Positions 35,132 through 44,741 of a stretch of DNA of 64,000 nucleotides are shown piece by piece. The notes below the pieces were generated by a model. It searched no databases and was not told where the DNA came from. It saw only the letters and a program-made list of their open reading frames with translations. The stretch comes from Candidatus Methanoperedens sp. (GTDB lineage Archaea; Halobacteriota; Methanosarcinia; Methanosarcinales; Methanoperedenaceae), in contig VEPN01000002.1 of NCBI GenBank assembly GCA_012026835.1, positions 1 through 64,000 of the forward strand. The letters are read 5' to 3'. How positions within the stretch are numbered: position 1 is the first letter of the stretch; each line of letters begins with the position of its first letter. A program made the translations under genes and the position numbers.

Positions 35132-38100
35132 AAGGAGATTTCAGCAGATCCACATTCAAACGGAAAAACCATTATAAGAGCGTCCGCATGCAGCAGGGTC
35201 GCGTCCAGCTCGATTCGGACTGGAACGAGCAGGCAGACATTAATAATTACCACATCGAGACCGACATGAAGGACGTCATTGGAAAATGCGGGGCACCATT
35301 CCATGAAAAGACGGGGGTCAATGATAACAGGAACTTCGAGATCAGGGTTACGGATGACAGGAAAGATTTTGAGATCGCCCGCGGGCATATCTATGTGAAC
35401 GGGATATTATGTGAAAACGACCTGGAGAGTTCCAGAGGTTCGGACCAGCCCGACCTTCCTCCTCTTCCAGAGGATGTTGATCTTACCGCGGACATGCCGT
35501 TCATACCTTTGAGGGACCCGCAGGTGTATTCCGGCGGGAAATATCTGGCCTTCCTGGATGTCTGGCAGCGGCATATCACATATCTTGATGACGAAAATAT
35601 CAGGGAGGTGGCTCTTGGAGGTCCTGATACGGCCACCCGGGCAAAAACAGTCTGGCAGGTAAAGCTGTTGAGCCTCGGGGAAGCGGAAGGCGATGTTAAC
35701 TGTCTCCTGGACGACCCGCGATTCAATACACTGGTGGCAGGCAGCACAGGCATGCTCAGCGCAAAAACGACTGATCCTGGTACCTTTGGTCCGGACCCCT
35801 GCATCCTTCCATCTGGAGGCGGATACCGCCGTCTTAAGAACCAGCTGTACAGGGTGGAGATACATGACGGGGGCGGCAGGGACACAGCCACATTCAAATG
35901 GTGCCGCGACAACGGAACTGTTGTTGTAAAATGGAAAAGCATCAAGGATGGAAACAAACTGACCGTTATAGACCCGGGACGGGGCATACTGTCCTGTTTC
36001 GCAGCGGGAAAGTGGATTGAACTGACAGATGATATACACGAATTATGGGGACTCCCTGGAAAACTTGTCAGGCTGGAAGATGTCCAGGATGAACTATTCA
36101 CTATCGATCCTGCCTCAATAACAGGCACCATTGATATGGCAGATTTCCCGGTGAACCCAAAGGCAAGGATGTGGGATTCGGAAGGTGCGGAGAAAGTCTA
36201 CCAGATACCCGGCGAAGACTGGGTACTGCTCGGGGATGACGGTATCCAGGTCAGGTTTGAAACCGGGACGTACAGAACAGGCGATTACTGGCTTATCCCT
36301 GCCAGGACAGAAACGGCTGATATCGACTGGGTCAAGGTCGCAGGGGAGCCCGAAGCTCAGAGACCTCATGGAATAAAACATCATTATTGCAGGCTGGCGC
36401 TTCTTGAGGCTAACGAGGGCGGTGACCTTACACTTATAAAAGATTGCCGCAACCTTTTCCCTTCCCTGACAGAACTTACAAGCCTTTCCTATATAGGCGG
36501 CGACGGGCAGGAGGCGATGCCCGGAGACCAGCTTCCTGAACCGCTGAAGGTCGGAGTGTCAAACGGACAATGGCCGGTGGAAGGTGCCCTTGTCAAATTC
36601 GTGGTCGAGGATGGAGGCGGCACACTGGCAGCAGCCGATCCTGTCAGCTCCCATCCCCTGATAGTTAAAACAGATCCCGGTGGCGTTGCGCAATGCGAAT
36701 GGACTGTGGGTCTTTTCCCGGACGGTTCGTACCCGTATCCCGGCCATCCGGACAACCCACCACCTCACCAGCAGGTGAAAGCAACACTTGTTGATGCCAA
36801 CCATAATGAAAAGTTCCGCCTTCCTGTATTCTTTAACGCTAACCTCAGTTTAGCAGGCCAGGTTGCTTATCTCCCCCAGGGCTGCACCAATATGAGCTCA
36901 ACGACAACTGTCCAGAATGCGATCGACAGGTTGTCCCACCTGACAGGTTTCTCATATATGTGCGGTGACGGACAGGAAGCCATGCCCGGTGACCCTCTTC
37001 CCCAGAAGCTGGCAGTGATCGTGACCAATAAATGCGGACCTGTGAACGGCGCCGTCGTGAGATTTGTAGCTGAAGGAAATGGCAGAGTAGCAGCCAGCAA
37101 GGTCCTGCTGGGAAACCCCGCTACCACAAACATATTTAATGCCACGGCAGGTCCGGGCGGGATAGCAGCCTGTTACTGGAAGCCGGACGCTAATGGTAGT
37201 TCCAGCCAGACCCTGACAGCAACTTTGCAGGGTGCAGGTATCAATCCGATCCATGAACAGGCTTCAATGATCTTCAATGCCAGCTTAAGCATAGCCGCAG
37301 AGGTTGCATACAGTCCCACCGAATGCGGGACAGATGCGAATCCGACGGTCAGATCAGGATTGGATATTCATGCCGATGATGACTCAAGTGTGGCCGATAT
37401 TCTTGACAAACTCCTTTGCGACTTCAACGCAACGCATCTTCCGATCCTGAAGGACGACGATTCGCTCTGTGGTCTGTTAAAAGACGATCCAAATGTTAAA
37501 ACTGTCCAGCAGGCACTGAATGCATTATGCAGAATCCAGAGAGGAAGCGGATGCTGTACTCTGGTAGGAACGGCCAGAGATATTGGCGAAACATTCAATA
37601 ATCTGAAAGACGGCGATGTCATCTGTCTTCTCAAAGGTGAACCTTATAACGGAGATATTAAGATATCCGGTCTGAATAATATAGTAATACGGGGTTGCTC
37701 AGGCGGCAGCAGATTGGATTCGACCATAAAGATTACAGAATGCTCCAATGTTACCCTGGAAAACCTGGAGATTTCGGGAAGTCTTATTTCTGAAAAAGTG
37801 AATGGGCTTTCCTTGAGAAAAAATAACATCTCGCTTGACGAAGGTCAGAATTTTAATATAATATCATGCTCAAATGTAATGATTGAGAAGAACACTATCA
37901 ACAGCCATTCTGTCATTTCTTTTTCTTCTGGAAACCACATCGAATTTTCCGATAACACTATTGATTATCTTGGAAACACAGAAGCTTTTTCATCGGGGAT
38001 TCATGCCCTGGACTGCGATCAACTGAAGATCCGGGAAAACAGGTTGAACGTGGATTCATCCGTGATTGCGGATAGTTATGTTCACATTGAAATCGTTAAA

Positions 38101-39159
38101 GGACAGCAGGTTGAGATCAGCGGCAATTGTATCCAGACTAAGATTTCAGATAATAAGGAAGAGAGAAACATTTCCGGGGTGAATATAACTGATTCGGGGA
38201 TATTGAACGGATGTGTGATTGTCAGTAACAATACAATAGAAGGTTCAAACGAAAGTGCAATACACGTTTACCAAAGCCACGATGTCAGGATCCAGGGGAA
38301 TAATATTTCAGGTCGTTTCAAACGCTGTGCAATAGAAGCCGGTAGAACAAGCAGATTGGAATTACTGGACAACCACATCGTTTCAGATCGTATGGCAATT
38401 GAAGTCTATATTAATAGATATTTGAATATGGGACGGAACCTGATCGAAACAAGCACAATTTCCTTTGTGGAAGATACAATAGAACGAAATTCCGTTGTAT
38501 ATATTCATGATCTGATTAAAGGGGAAATAACCGGAAACCAGATTAAGATCGCATATTCAAATAGTTTATCGAATAAATCAGTCTGGGGATTGTATGCCGA
38601 TGAAGTAAATGGTTTTTTTTCAGTGAACCACAACAGGATTGATGGATTGAATGCAAATACCATTTTTATGGATTTTCTATCTTCTGAAAAAAAAGGAATT
38701 TTTGACCTCCAAGGAAATTTATTCAATTCATTATGGCATAATAACTACATGCTTGACAAACTTTCCAAAAAAGAAATTGTTTCTAATGTACATGTCCGCG
38801 CGAATGATATCTCCTTTATCGGGAACAGATGTTCACTCGAAATAAAATATAATGAAAGCTTGTTATCTTTTCTGAAACAATATGAAACCCCTATCGTTTT
38901 TGATGTATTATTTTCAAGTGATTTGGAAGAAGGGGCCGTAACTGAAACAGGGAACTATCCAGGCTGGTACCAACCCCACGCCTTGTCCGAAGAAGGGGCC
39001 GTAACTGCAACGGGGAACAGATGCTTCGAGAACCTCGTAGATGCATCGATTTGTTCCATCAGTGCTGAACATCTAAAAGCAGCGATCCTTCTTGGAAACA
39101 TAACCACAAATAAGATCAGTCCACAACCGGATCACCTGAGGCTTAACCTGATCGGATAA
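35128..39159 (+). CDS. DUF6519 protein with Ig-like repeats and beta-helix: fibre candidate
   Basis: A 1343-residue protein at the 3' end of the locus. Residues 1-430 match the DUF6519 start (MKGDFSRSTFKRKNHYKSVR, then MQQGRVQLDSDWNEQADI). Two Ig-like repeats follow from about 450 and 608, each opening GGDGQEAMPGD or CGDGQEAMPGD. From about 810 to 1250 there are many short N-x-I/S-G strands typical of a right-handed parallel beta-helix. Near the end EEGAVT-x-TGN occurs twice. The architecture suits a receptor-binding or surface-anchoring fibre. DUF6519's role is not known to me. Confidence 0.75.
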   Translation: MKGDFSRSTFKRKNHYKSVRMQQGRVQLDSDWNEQADINNYHIETDMKDVIGKCGAPFHEKTGVNDNRNFEIRVTDDRKDFEIARGHIYVNGILCENDLESSRGSDQPDLPPLPEDVDLTADMPFIPLRDPQVYSGGKYLAFLDVWQRHITYLDDENIREVALGGPDTATRAKTVWQVKLLSLGEAEGDVNCLLDDPRFNTLVAGSTGMLSAKTTDPGTFGPDPCILPSGGGYRRLKNQLYRVEIHDGGGRDTATFKWCRDNGTVVVKWKSIKDGNKLTVIDPGRGILSCFAAGKWIELTDDIHELWGLPGKLVRLEDVQDELFTIDPASITGTIDMADFPVNPKARMWDSEGAEKVYQIPGEDWVLLGDDGIQVRFETGTYRTGDYWLIPARTETADIDWVKVAGEPEAQRPHGIKHHYCRLALLEANEGGDLTLIKDCRNLFPSLTELTSLSYIGGDGQEAMPGDQLPEPLKVGVSNGQWPVEGALVKFVVEDGGGTLAAADPVSSHPLIVKTDPGGVAQCEWTVGLFPDGSYPYPGHPDNPPPHQQVKATLVDANHNEKFRLPVFFNANLSLAGQVAYLPQGCTNMSSTTTVQNAIDRLSHLTGFSYMCGDGQEAMPGDPLPQKLAVIVTNKCGPVNGAVVRFVAEGNGRVAASKVLLGNPATTNIFNATAGPGGIAACYWKPDANGSSSQTLTATLQGAGINPIHEQASMIFNASLSIAAEVAYSPTECGTDANPTVRSGLDIHADDDSSVADILDKLLCDFNATHLPILKDDDSLCGLLKDDPNVKTVQQALNALCRIQRGSGCCTLVGTARDIGETFNNLKDGDVICLLKGEPYNGDIKISGLNNIVIRGCSGGSRLDSTIKITECSNVTLENLEISGSLISEKVNGLSLRKNNISLDEGQNFNIISCSNVMIEKNTINSHSVISFSSGNHIEFSDNTIDYLGNTEAFSSGIHALDCDQLKIRENRLNVDSSVIADSYVHIEIVKGQQVEISGNCIQTKISDNKEERNISGVNITDSGILNGCVIVSNNTIEGSNESAIHVYQSHDVRIQGNNISGRFKRCAIEAGRTSRLELLDNHIVSDRMAIEVYINRYLNMGRNLIETSTISFVEDTIERNSVVYIHDLIKGEITGNQIKIAYSNSLSNKSVWGLYADEVNGFFSVNHNRIDGLNANTIFMDFLSSEKKGIFDLQGNLFNSLWHNNYMLDKLSKKEIVSNVHVRANDISFIGNRCSLEIKYNESLLSFLKQYETPIVFDVLFSSDLEEGAVTETGNYPGWYQPHALSEEGAVTATGNRCFENLVDASICSISAEHLKAAILLGNITTNKISPQPDHLRLNLIG

Positions 39160-39299
39160 TCCCTGCTATCTATCCGCATCTTATTCAACTATAAATAACA
39201 TTCGCATTTTTTATAAATGCTCATCATATGATCAAATCATAAAATTTATTTGCCCCGGTTTTTATAGATAGTACAAAAATGGTTATGCAGAGGATATTG
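39160..39299. other. Spacer after the injection-system locus
   Basis: About 140 AT-rich bases without a gene. TATA-like stretches (tttataaatgc at about 39210; tttttatagatag at about 39260) could start transcription of the small genes that follow. No clear terminator hairpin is visible after the fibre gene. Confidence 0.35.
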
Positions 39300-39458
39300 A
39301 TGCCACCTGCCAGAACTCCGACTGAAGAGAAAGACCCGATTATTGCAGCCATTGTTTCATATCCTGGATGCCGCATATATCATGAGCCATCCTGCAACAG
39401 GATTTTTTCGTCTTTCATCATTACTGGACTGACACGGGGATGGTGGAATTGCAGATAA
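39300..39458 (+). CDS. Possible small Cys-containing protein (52 aa)
   Basis: An ATG preceded by gagg at a usable distance opens 52 codons: MPPARTPTEEKDPIIAAIVS, then YPGCRIYHEPSC. It overlaps the start of the next small gene in another frame. Codon use is not convincing and the C-terminus (TRGWWNCR) looks arbitrary. It may be the decayed first half of the next zinc protein or chance. Confidence 0.25.
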   Translation: MPPARTPTEEKDPIIAAIVSYPGCRIYHEPSCNRIFSSFIITGLTRGWWNCR

Positions 39459-39640
39459 GAAAAGCCGTAATCTGTACAGGGTGCAAGCTGCAAATAGCAG
39501 GTGAGTATATCGTGCTAAAAAAGAACAATATAGAGGGGTTCTTCCATCCGCAATGCGCAAAAAGCACCGGGATGTTGAAGCTGCCGGTGCAGATAAGATT
39601 TACGCAAGAATATGATGAACCGAAGAGAGACTCAAGCTAA
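39440..39640 (+). CDS. Small putative zinc-binding protein
   Basis: 66 residues. VICTGCKLQI followed by FHPQC at about residue 40 gives a CxxC...HxxC arrangement that could bind one zinc. The rest is charged. Not assigned to a family. It is on the same strand as the injection-system locus but separated from it, and has no obvious partner. Function unknown. Confidence 0.45.
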   Translation: MVELQIRKAVICTGCKLQIAGEYIVLKKNNIEGFFHPQCAKSTGMLKLPVQIRFTQEYDEPKRDSS

Positions 39641-39723
39641 GACCCTGTTGAACCGAGGTACATAACAACCAGTAGATTCATGAACTTGCTAAAAAACAAA
39701 AAAGATGTTATGTATTTTTTGGC

Positions 39724-39960
39724 CTACTTTTTCACCCATTTTCCTGACTCGTCCTTTTTATATTCCTTTTCAACGGCAGACCATGCTACCTTGAACGTAA
39801 CTTCCTCGCGCGACTCTTTCTGGCCGCCTCTTCTTTTCTCAGGCTCTTTGTATTGCTTCCATGCGTTATTGAACGCCTCCATGAATATGTGCTGCGCATG
39901 CTCAGGCAGGTTATTGCGGACCCGTTCAGGCAAATCTTTTAAGCTGTTATAATACGGCAT
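39724..39960 (-). CDS. ChaB family protein
   Basis: 78 residues. The ChaB core is clear: YNSLKDLPERVRNNLPEHAQ followed by IFMEAFNNAWKQY, then a basic linker and VAWSAVEKEYKK. ChaB-like proteins are small helical proteins, named for a supposed regulator of cation transport but with no firm biochemical role. The Lys/Arg-rich middle (PEKRRGGQKESRE) is as usual. Stands alone on the minus strand, divergent from panE. Confidence 0.88.
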   Translation of the reverse strand: MPYYNSLKDLPERVRNNLPEHAQHIFMEAFNNAWKQYKEPEKRRGGQKESREEVTFKVAWSAVEKEYKKDESGKWVKK

Positions 39961-40207
39961 TTATTCCACTCCCGATTATATTTTTATTTAAAGCCTTCTG
40001 GTATGTTTTTAGCTTTTCCGTTAATGCAGATTAATATTGGTTTAGATGAGTTATAAATCTTATTCTCATGGCCTTTCTGGAGTTAGTTAATCCGATTGGA
40101 AAACATCTTGAGTGCTACAAAAGAAGAAATTGCAGAAGTAGAGAATTGCATAACATATAAGTGGAGCAGGCTGCATCTACATACAAGACAGGCTCTAAAG
40201 GAGTAAT

Positions 40208-41170
40208 TTGGCTGAAATGAAAAACTTACCCCGCAAAGTCAAAATCGCAATAATGGGTGCTGGAGCTATAGGCTCAGTTATAGGTGGTATGCTCGGTAGA
40301 AAAGGTCACAAAGTTACATTAATAGGCAGGAAACCGCACATAGATACTATTAGGAAAAATGGTCTTCACATCAGTGGAATCTGGGGGGATTTTACGGTAC
40401 ATACTTTAAATGCAGTTACAGAGCCTCCTCATGAATACCAGGATATTATTTTTCTGACGGTTAAATCCTTTGATACGGTAAAGGCTGCCAAAGAGACAAT
40501 GCCTATGGTGGGAACAAACACTGTTGTTGTGTCTATACAGAATGGGCTTGGAAATATTGAAACGCTGGTTGAGATTTTCGGGAAGGAAAAAATAATTGGT
40601 GGGATGGCGATATTCGGTGCAATCCTGCATGAACCTGGAAACGTGAAGGTAACTGTTATAGCCTCAGAGACTCTTGTGGGAGAACTTGATAGTTCACTGA
40701 CCTCACGTATTAAAGACATTGCAGACATACTTGACAGTGCTGGTATACCTGCAAAAACATCTGATAACATCATGCGTGATATCTGGCATAAAGTATTATA
40801 CAATATTGCATTGAACCCTTTATCAGCAATATTCGGGGTTTCATATGGGGAAATAGCTGATAACTCTCATACCAGGTGGCTGATTAAGCAAATGATTTCA
40901 GAAGCATTTCAGGTTGCGAAGGTATCGGACCAGTCTTTAGGCATCAATACATCAGATGAATATCTGGAGATATTGTGGAATCAGAAACTTCCTCCTACAA
41001 GAGACCATAAATCATCCATGCTTCAAGATATCCTGCATGGTAAAAAAACAGAAATTGATTATATCAATGGGGCGATTATAAAACTCGGTGCCAAACATGG
41101 GGTAGAAACACCTTATAACAGTGCAATTGCCAGTATGGTCAAAGCAAAAGAATCTCTTGGTCATCGGTGA
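40208..41170 (+). CDS. panE: 2-dehydropantoate 2-reductase (PanE/ApbA family)
   Basis: 320 residues. The NADP-binding start is KIAIMGAGAIGSVIGGMLG with VTLIGRK, followed by FLTVKSFDT, SIQNGLGN and the C-terminal helical domain with WHKVLYNIALNPLSAI and SSMLQDILHGKKTEIDYING. These are the family motifs, including the catalytic Lys. It reduces ketopantoate to pantoate in CoA synthesis, although several family members act on other 2-oxoacids. The ribosome site aaaggag is five bases before the TTG start and 13 before an in-frame ATG (40217), favouring TTG. The cupin gene follows six bases later. Confidence 0.85.
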   Translation: MAEMKNLPRKVKIAIMGAGAIGSVIGGMLGRKGHKVTLIGRKPHIDTIRKNGLHISGIWGDFTVHTLNAVTEPPHEYQDIIFLTVKSFDTVKAAKETMPMVGTNTVVVSIQNGLGNIETLVEIFGKEKIIGGMAIFGAILHEPGNVKVTVIASETLVGELDSSLTSRIKDIADILDSAGIPAKTSDNIMRDIWHKVLYNIALNPLSAIFGVSYGEIADNSHTRWLIKQMISEAFQVAKVSDQSLGINTSDEYLEILWNQKLPPTRDHKSSMLQDILHGKKTEIDYINGAIIKLGAKHGVETPYNSAIASMVKAKESLGHR

Positions 41171-41176
41171 ATAAGT

Positions 41177-41500
41177 ATGGATATACAGACAGTCAAATTT
41201 GAAAACGAAATGAAAAAACTGAAATCACCAAGGCGTCCCCTTGATATTATAAATGTAGGTGACTCCGTACTCCGTGCGGTAATATGTGAGGGTGAAGGTA
41301 AATGGTACATTCACGATTATGATGAGTTTTTTCTATATTATAAAGGCGATGTTGTGGTTGAATCCGATAATTCCTCCTGCAAATTAAAACCAGATGAAGG
41401 CGTGCTTGTTCCCGCAGGCATCAGGCACAGGACAAATTCGCGGGAAACTTCCATATTCCTGGTTTTCAGACATAAGCAGACGGCCTGTACGCTGGCGTGA
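41177..41500 (+). CDS. Small cupin-domain protein
   Basis: 107 residues forming one cupin barrel: HDYDEFFLYYKGDVVVES with the Gly of motif 1, then GVLVPAGIRHRTNS for motif 2. Metal ligands are partly kept (the H of motif 1 at IHDYDE and the H of IRHRTN). Substrate unknown; small cupins may be enzymes, isomerases or binding proteins. It probably shares a transcript with panE. Confidence 0.8.
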   Translation: MDIQTVKFENEMKKLKSPRRPLDIINVGDSVLRAVICEGEGKWYIHDYDEFFLYYKGDVVVESDNSSCKLKPDEGVLVPAGIRHRTNSRETSIFLVFRHKQTACTLA

Positions 41501-41694
41501 CTGGTAAAGAAGTTAGCCCGGATGTACTGGCACACTTTTTCTTCAGCCGCTTCTCTATTTTTGTATCTGTACCTTCATATCTGGCGATTTTAGTAGAGCG
41601 TGCTGTATTTCCTCCTTGCAAATAATGTAGCTTGCCACCTACGCCTGTGTTCACAATGTCAACATTTATATCGGCGAAATAAAATCTAATAGTC

Positions 41695-42237
41695 ATGCAA
41701 GAAAAATTAAAAGGCCTGCTGCAAATTGTTTTTGCGATTTTTATCGTTATAGTTGTCTTTTATGCCAGCAAATATATTGAACATTTCTCGACTCTTGGTT
41801 ACTTCGGCGTATTTATAATATCCCTGATAGGTAATGCTACAATATTGCTCCCTGCTCCTTCATGGGTGCTGGTTTTTAGCCTTGGCGGTGTACTGAATCC
41901 TTACCTGGTCGGGATAGCAGCAGGGGTCGGTTCAGGATTGGGAGAAATAACGTCTTACATTGCCGGGAGAGGAGCTTCTCACCTGGCACACGTTGATGAA
42001 AGGTTCGAGAAATATAAAGATTGGATTAGGAAAAACGACCTCATCGCTATTGGACTCCTGGCAGCTATCCCTAATCCCCTGTTTGATGTTGCAGGCCTGG
42101 CTGCAGGAAGTATAGGGATCAATATGTGGAGATTTTTAATAGCCTGTATAATCGGCAGGACATTTAGATATATTATCCTGGCATATGCGGGGAGTATGTG
42201 GCCGGACGCATTAAGGTTTTTAACAAACTCTTTTTGA
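41695..42237 (+). CDS. DedA/VTT-type membrane protein
   Basis: 180 residues with about four membrane segments. The core has LIGNATILLPAPSWVLVFSLGG and the glycine-rich GIAAGVGSGLGEITSYIAGRG typical of VTT (DedA/TMEM41/TMEM64) proteins, followed by LLAAIPNPLFDVAGLAAGS, each shown here in pieces (NATILLPAPSWVLVF; GSGLGEITSYIAGRG; AIPNPLFDVAGLAAG). In other organisms this family moves phospholipids or polyprenyl phosphates across the membrane. A TATA-like tttatatcgg lies about 30 bases upstream. Confidence 0.82.
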   Translation: MQEKLKGLLQIVFAIFIVIVVFYASKYIEHFSTLGYFGVFIISLIGNATILLPAPSWVLVFSLGGVLNPYLVGIAAGVGSGLGEITSYIAGRGASHLAHVDERFEKYKDWIRKNDLIAIGLLAAIPNPLFDVAGLAAGSIGINMWRFLIACIIGRTFRYIILAYAGSMWPDALRFLTNSF

Positions 42238-42266
42238 GCTACAGGAAAAATGGCAGGGCTCCTGCC

Positions 42267-43025
42267 TTATTTCACGTACAGCAGCCCCTTCCCTGAGACA
42301 ATGACATCGCCTGTATATTTCCTGTAAGTGACACCATCCACGGCTTCACTGCCTTCAAGCTTGAAAACAGGCATCATTTCTTCCACAGTCCCATTGACTA
42401 TGATAGTACCTTTGACCATTTCGCTCCCTGGCCTGCTGGTATTGCCTTCGATCACAATCTTTCCGCCGTTGTTGCTCAGGCCGGGAAGTATCCCTGCGTT
42501 GCCCTTAACGACAATCTCGCCACCGCACATGTGGTCACCAACATAATCAAGGGCGCTGCCCATAACCGTGATCTTTCCTCCGCGCATGCCGCATGTTTCG
42601 CCCCTGGCCCCTCCCCCGAGGTAATATCCGGCATCCCCTTCGATAATTATCTCGCCGCCTTTCATTTCTCTTCCTGCCCAGGAGTCTGCATTCCCCGATA
42701 CCGTTATTTTTCCGCCATTCATTTTGGCGCCAAGATGCATATCAACATTCCCTTTGATGATGATAAGCCCGGCAGTCATGCCTTCACCGATTCTCTTGAC
42801 GCGCGAGAGGTCGCCTTCCATAACAATTTTCGTATCTGCTGCAGTGCCTGAACCTTCAACTTTAACGGAGAAAAGGTCCCCGAGCGTTGTCTTCTGGTTT
42901 CCCATCCAGGCTTCTATGGCCTGTATCTCTTTTTCGGATTTGCCTGCGAATCTATCGGGTGTGATATTTTCAACTTCAACCGATATTTTCATTTCTTTTT
43001 TGGGCTTCAATGTTACAGTCTGCAT
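42267..43025 (-). CDS. fwdC: Formylmethanofuran dehydrogenase subunit C
   Basis: 252 residues; a repeated GxxGxxG/GGxIxxxG beta-helix such as MNGGKITVSGNADSWAG and MRGGKITVMGSALDYVG. This domain also occurs in glutamate synthase. FwdC is the scaffold subunit of the enzyme that fixes CO2 onto methanofuran, or releases it in reverse methanogenesis. It is the last gene of D-B-A-C, one base after fwdA. Whether the complex uses molybdenum or tungsten (fmd versus fwd) cannot be told. Confidence 0.92.
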   Translation of the reverse strand: MQTVTLKPKKEMKISVEVENITPDRFAGKSEKEIQAIEAWMGNQKTTLGDLFSVKVEGSGTAADTKIVMEGDLSRVKRIGEGMTAGLIIIKGNVDMHLGAKMNGGKITVSGNADSWAGREMKGGEIIIEGDAGYYLGGGARGETCGMRGGKITVMGSALDYVGDHMCGGEIVVKGNAGILPGLSNNGGKIVIEGNTSRPGSEMVKGTIIVNGTVEEMMPVFKLEGSEAVDGVTYRKYTGDVIVSGKGLLYVK

Positions 43026-43026
43026 A

Positions 43027-44739
43027 TTATCTCACCTCCACAGGGATAACCCCGGCCTTAACGACCTGCGGGTGTGTGAGGTATGCATCCTGAACCATGT
43101 AATTTGCAAGATTTATGGAGTAATAATTCTTGAATTTCATGCGGATATCCTTCATCATTATTTCGGTATGCTCAGCAGGCACGGATGCATCCACCCAGTA
43201 CGTCCTTCCCATGGGTGTAGCAGTTATCTGGCCGTCTTTCACAACAACCTCGCCGCCTTTTATCGTATATGCAGCAGATGAAAGAGCGCTCTTTACTTTT
43301 GCATGCTCGACCGACGGGTCAACCTGGTCGGGCTTGATATCGAATACCGATATGTCCGCATCTGCGCCGACTCCCAAGTGGCCTTTTGTATCAAGAAGTC
43401 CCAGGACTTTAGCCGGACCTGCCCGCGTCATTGCTGCTATCTCGCTCCAGCCAAGCTCACGGTCGATTCCCGGTATCTTTGTCCTTTTATGGACAGCCTC
43501 ATGGAGCGTCTTGATCTCTTCCTGGCGTTTCTTGTTGCTCATCAGGAGGGTGACCACCTCAGGGTAATTCACGAACGGCCCGCCGTTCGGGTGATCTGTG
43601 GTCAGCAGGACCTTGAACGGGTCTTTTGTGAGCAATGCAAGTTCAAGTCCCATAGCCCACATAATAGCATGGACTGATATCTGTTTGACATAGTAAATGG
43701 GTACAACGCCCGATGCATCTTCAAGCTCAACGTCGCCGTTGGCCCACTTTGCATGCAATAGTTTCGCATTTGCATACTGGACAGGGCCGTCTGCGGTCAT
43801 GGTCGTGGCGCTGCCGAATATAAGCTGTCCCATATCGGTAGTTATATTTTCGCTGTTGTTCAGGTAATTTGCTATTTCATCTGCTTTAGATTCAAAATCA
43901 CCCCAGTTTGTCCCGCCCCACACGTTGAACGTGAGATGCGTTACATGCAACACCTGCCTGTCTCTGCTGGGTTTCACCTGTTTTGCAAGTTCCATGCTCG
44001 CAAGTGTGGTTGTATAATTGCCGGGTTTTCCAAGGTTGTTACAATGAAGATGCACGGAATGCGGAAGTCCGAGCATCTCGTTGACTTTCATCAGTGATAC
44101 GATAATCTCCCGCGGCGTAACATCAAAATTCGGGACAACATCATCAAGACTCGTGACGTTCTTGCCGAATCCCCACATCTCACCGCCGCCAGGGTTCACG
44201 ACCTTGATGCCAAAGCCTCTTGATGCAAGCAGCCCCCATGCAACATAAGCTGCAAGTTTATCCATATCCTTCTCCCGCACATAATCCATTGTGGGCCAGT
44301 TGCTCCCGAAAAGGGTGAGCGCACCTTTGTCTATTATCGGTATTTCCTCAAGTTCCTCATGGGTATGTCGTGCTTTCATTATTGCCTGCGCGGCCTCAAA
44401 AACCGTGGTATAGCCCATCTGAGCGTAGCGGTATCCCATGGCATAGACATTCGGAACCGTATATCCCGTCCATGGTCTTGTGATCTTGGTTCTGGGTTTT
44501 ATTCCTGACCGCGTATCTTCGGGTCGCATAATTCTTCCTACATTCACCTTTGCCCCGGCTATGTGGGAATGGGCATCAACGCCTCCTGCCATCACAAGCC
44601 TTCCGCCTGCGTCTATCACTGTGGCTCTGCTGCTGACATTATTCACGATTTTCCCGTCTTTGATCGAAATATCAGTCTTGTCGCCTTTGATGCCGTTCAC
44701 AGGGTCAAATACCGCACCGTTCTTTATCAGAAGTTCCAT
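43027..44739 (-). CDS. fwdA: Formylmethanofuran dehydrogenase subunit A
   Basis: 570 residues, an amidohydrolase-fold subunit. The metal site is visible as DAHSHIAG (H57, H59), FGIKVVNPGGGEMWG with the expected bridging Lys, HLHCNNLG, HVTHLTF and TTDHPNGG with the catalytic Asp. FwdA exchanges the formyl group between formate made in FwdB and methanofuran. Full length. Lies between fwdB (two bases upstream) and fwdC. Confidence 0.95.
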   Translation of the reverse strand: MELLIKNGAVFDPVNGIKGDKTDISIKDGKIVNNVSSRATVIDAGGRLVMAGGVDAHSHIAGAKVNVGRIMRPEDTRSGIKPRTKITRPWTGYTVPNVYAMGYRYAQMGYTTVFEAAQAIMKARHTHEELEEIPIIDKGALTLFGSNWPTMDYVREKDMDKLAAYVAWGLLASRGFGIKVVNPGGGEMWGFGKNVTSLDDVVPNFDVTPREIIVSLMKVNEMLGLPHSVHLHCNNLGKPGNYTTTLASMELAKQVKPSRDRQVLHVTHLTFNVWGGTNWGDFESKADEIANYLNNSENITTDMGQLIFGSATTMTADGPVQYANAKLLHAKWANGDVELEDASGVVPIYYVKQISVHAIMWAMGLELALLTKDPFKVLLTTDHPNGGPFVNYPEVVTLLMSNKKRQEEIKTLHEAVHKRTKIPGIDRELGWSEIAAMTRAGPAKVLGLLDTKGHLGVGADADISVFDIKPDQVDPSVEHAKVKSALSSAAYTIKGGEVVVKDGQITATPMGRTYWVDASVPAEHTEIMMKDIRMKFKNYYSINLANYMVQDAYLTHPQVVKAGVIPVEVR

Positions 44740-44741
44740 GA

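Noticed and set aside
11378-39159. Prophage interpretation of the tail locus
   Set aside because: No head, portal, terminase, integrase or lysis genes. DUF4157, DUF4255 and the AAA+ ATPase are eCIS hallmarks.
41466-41696. Minus-strand frame of 76 codons between cupin and DedA genes
   Set aside because: Overlaps the cupin end, has no ribosome site and unconvincing composition.
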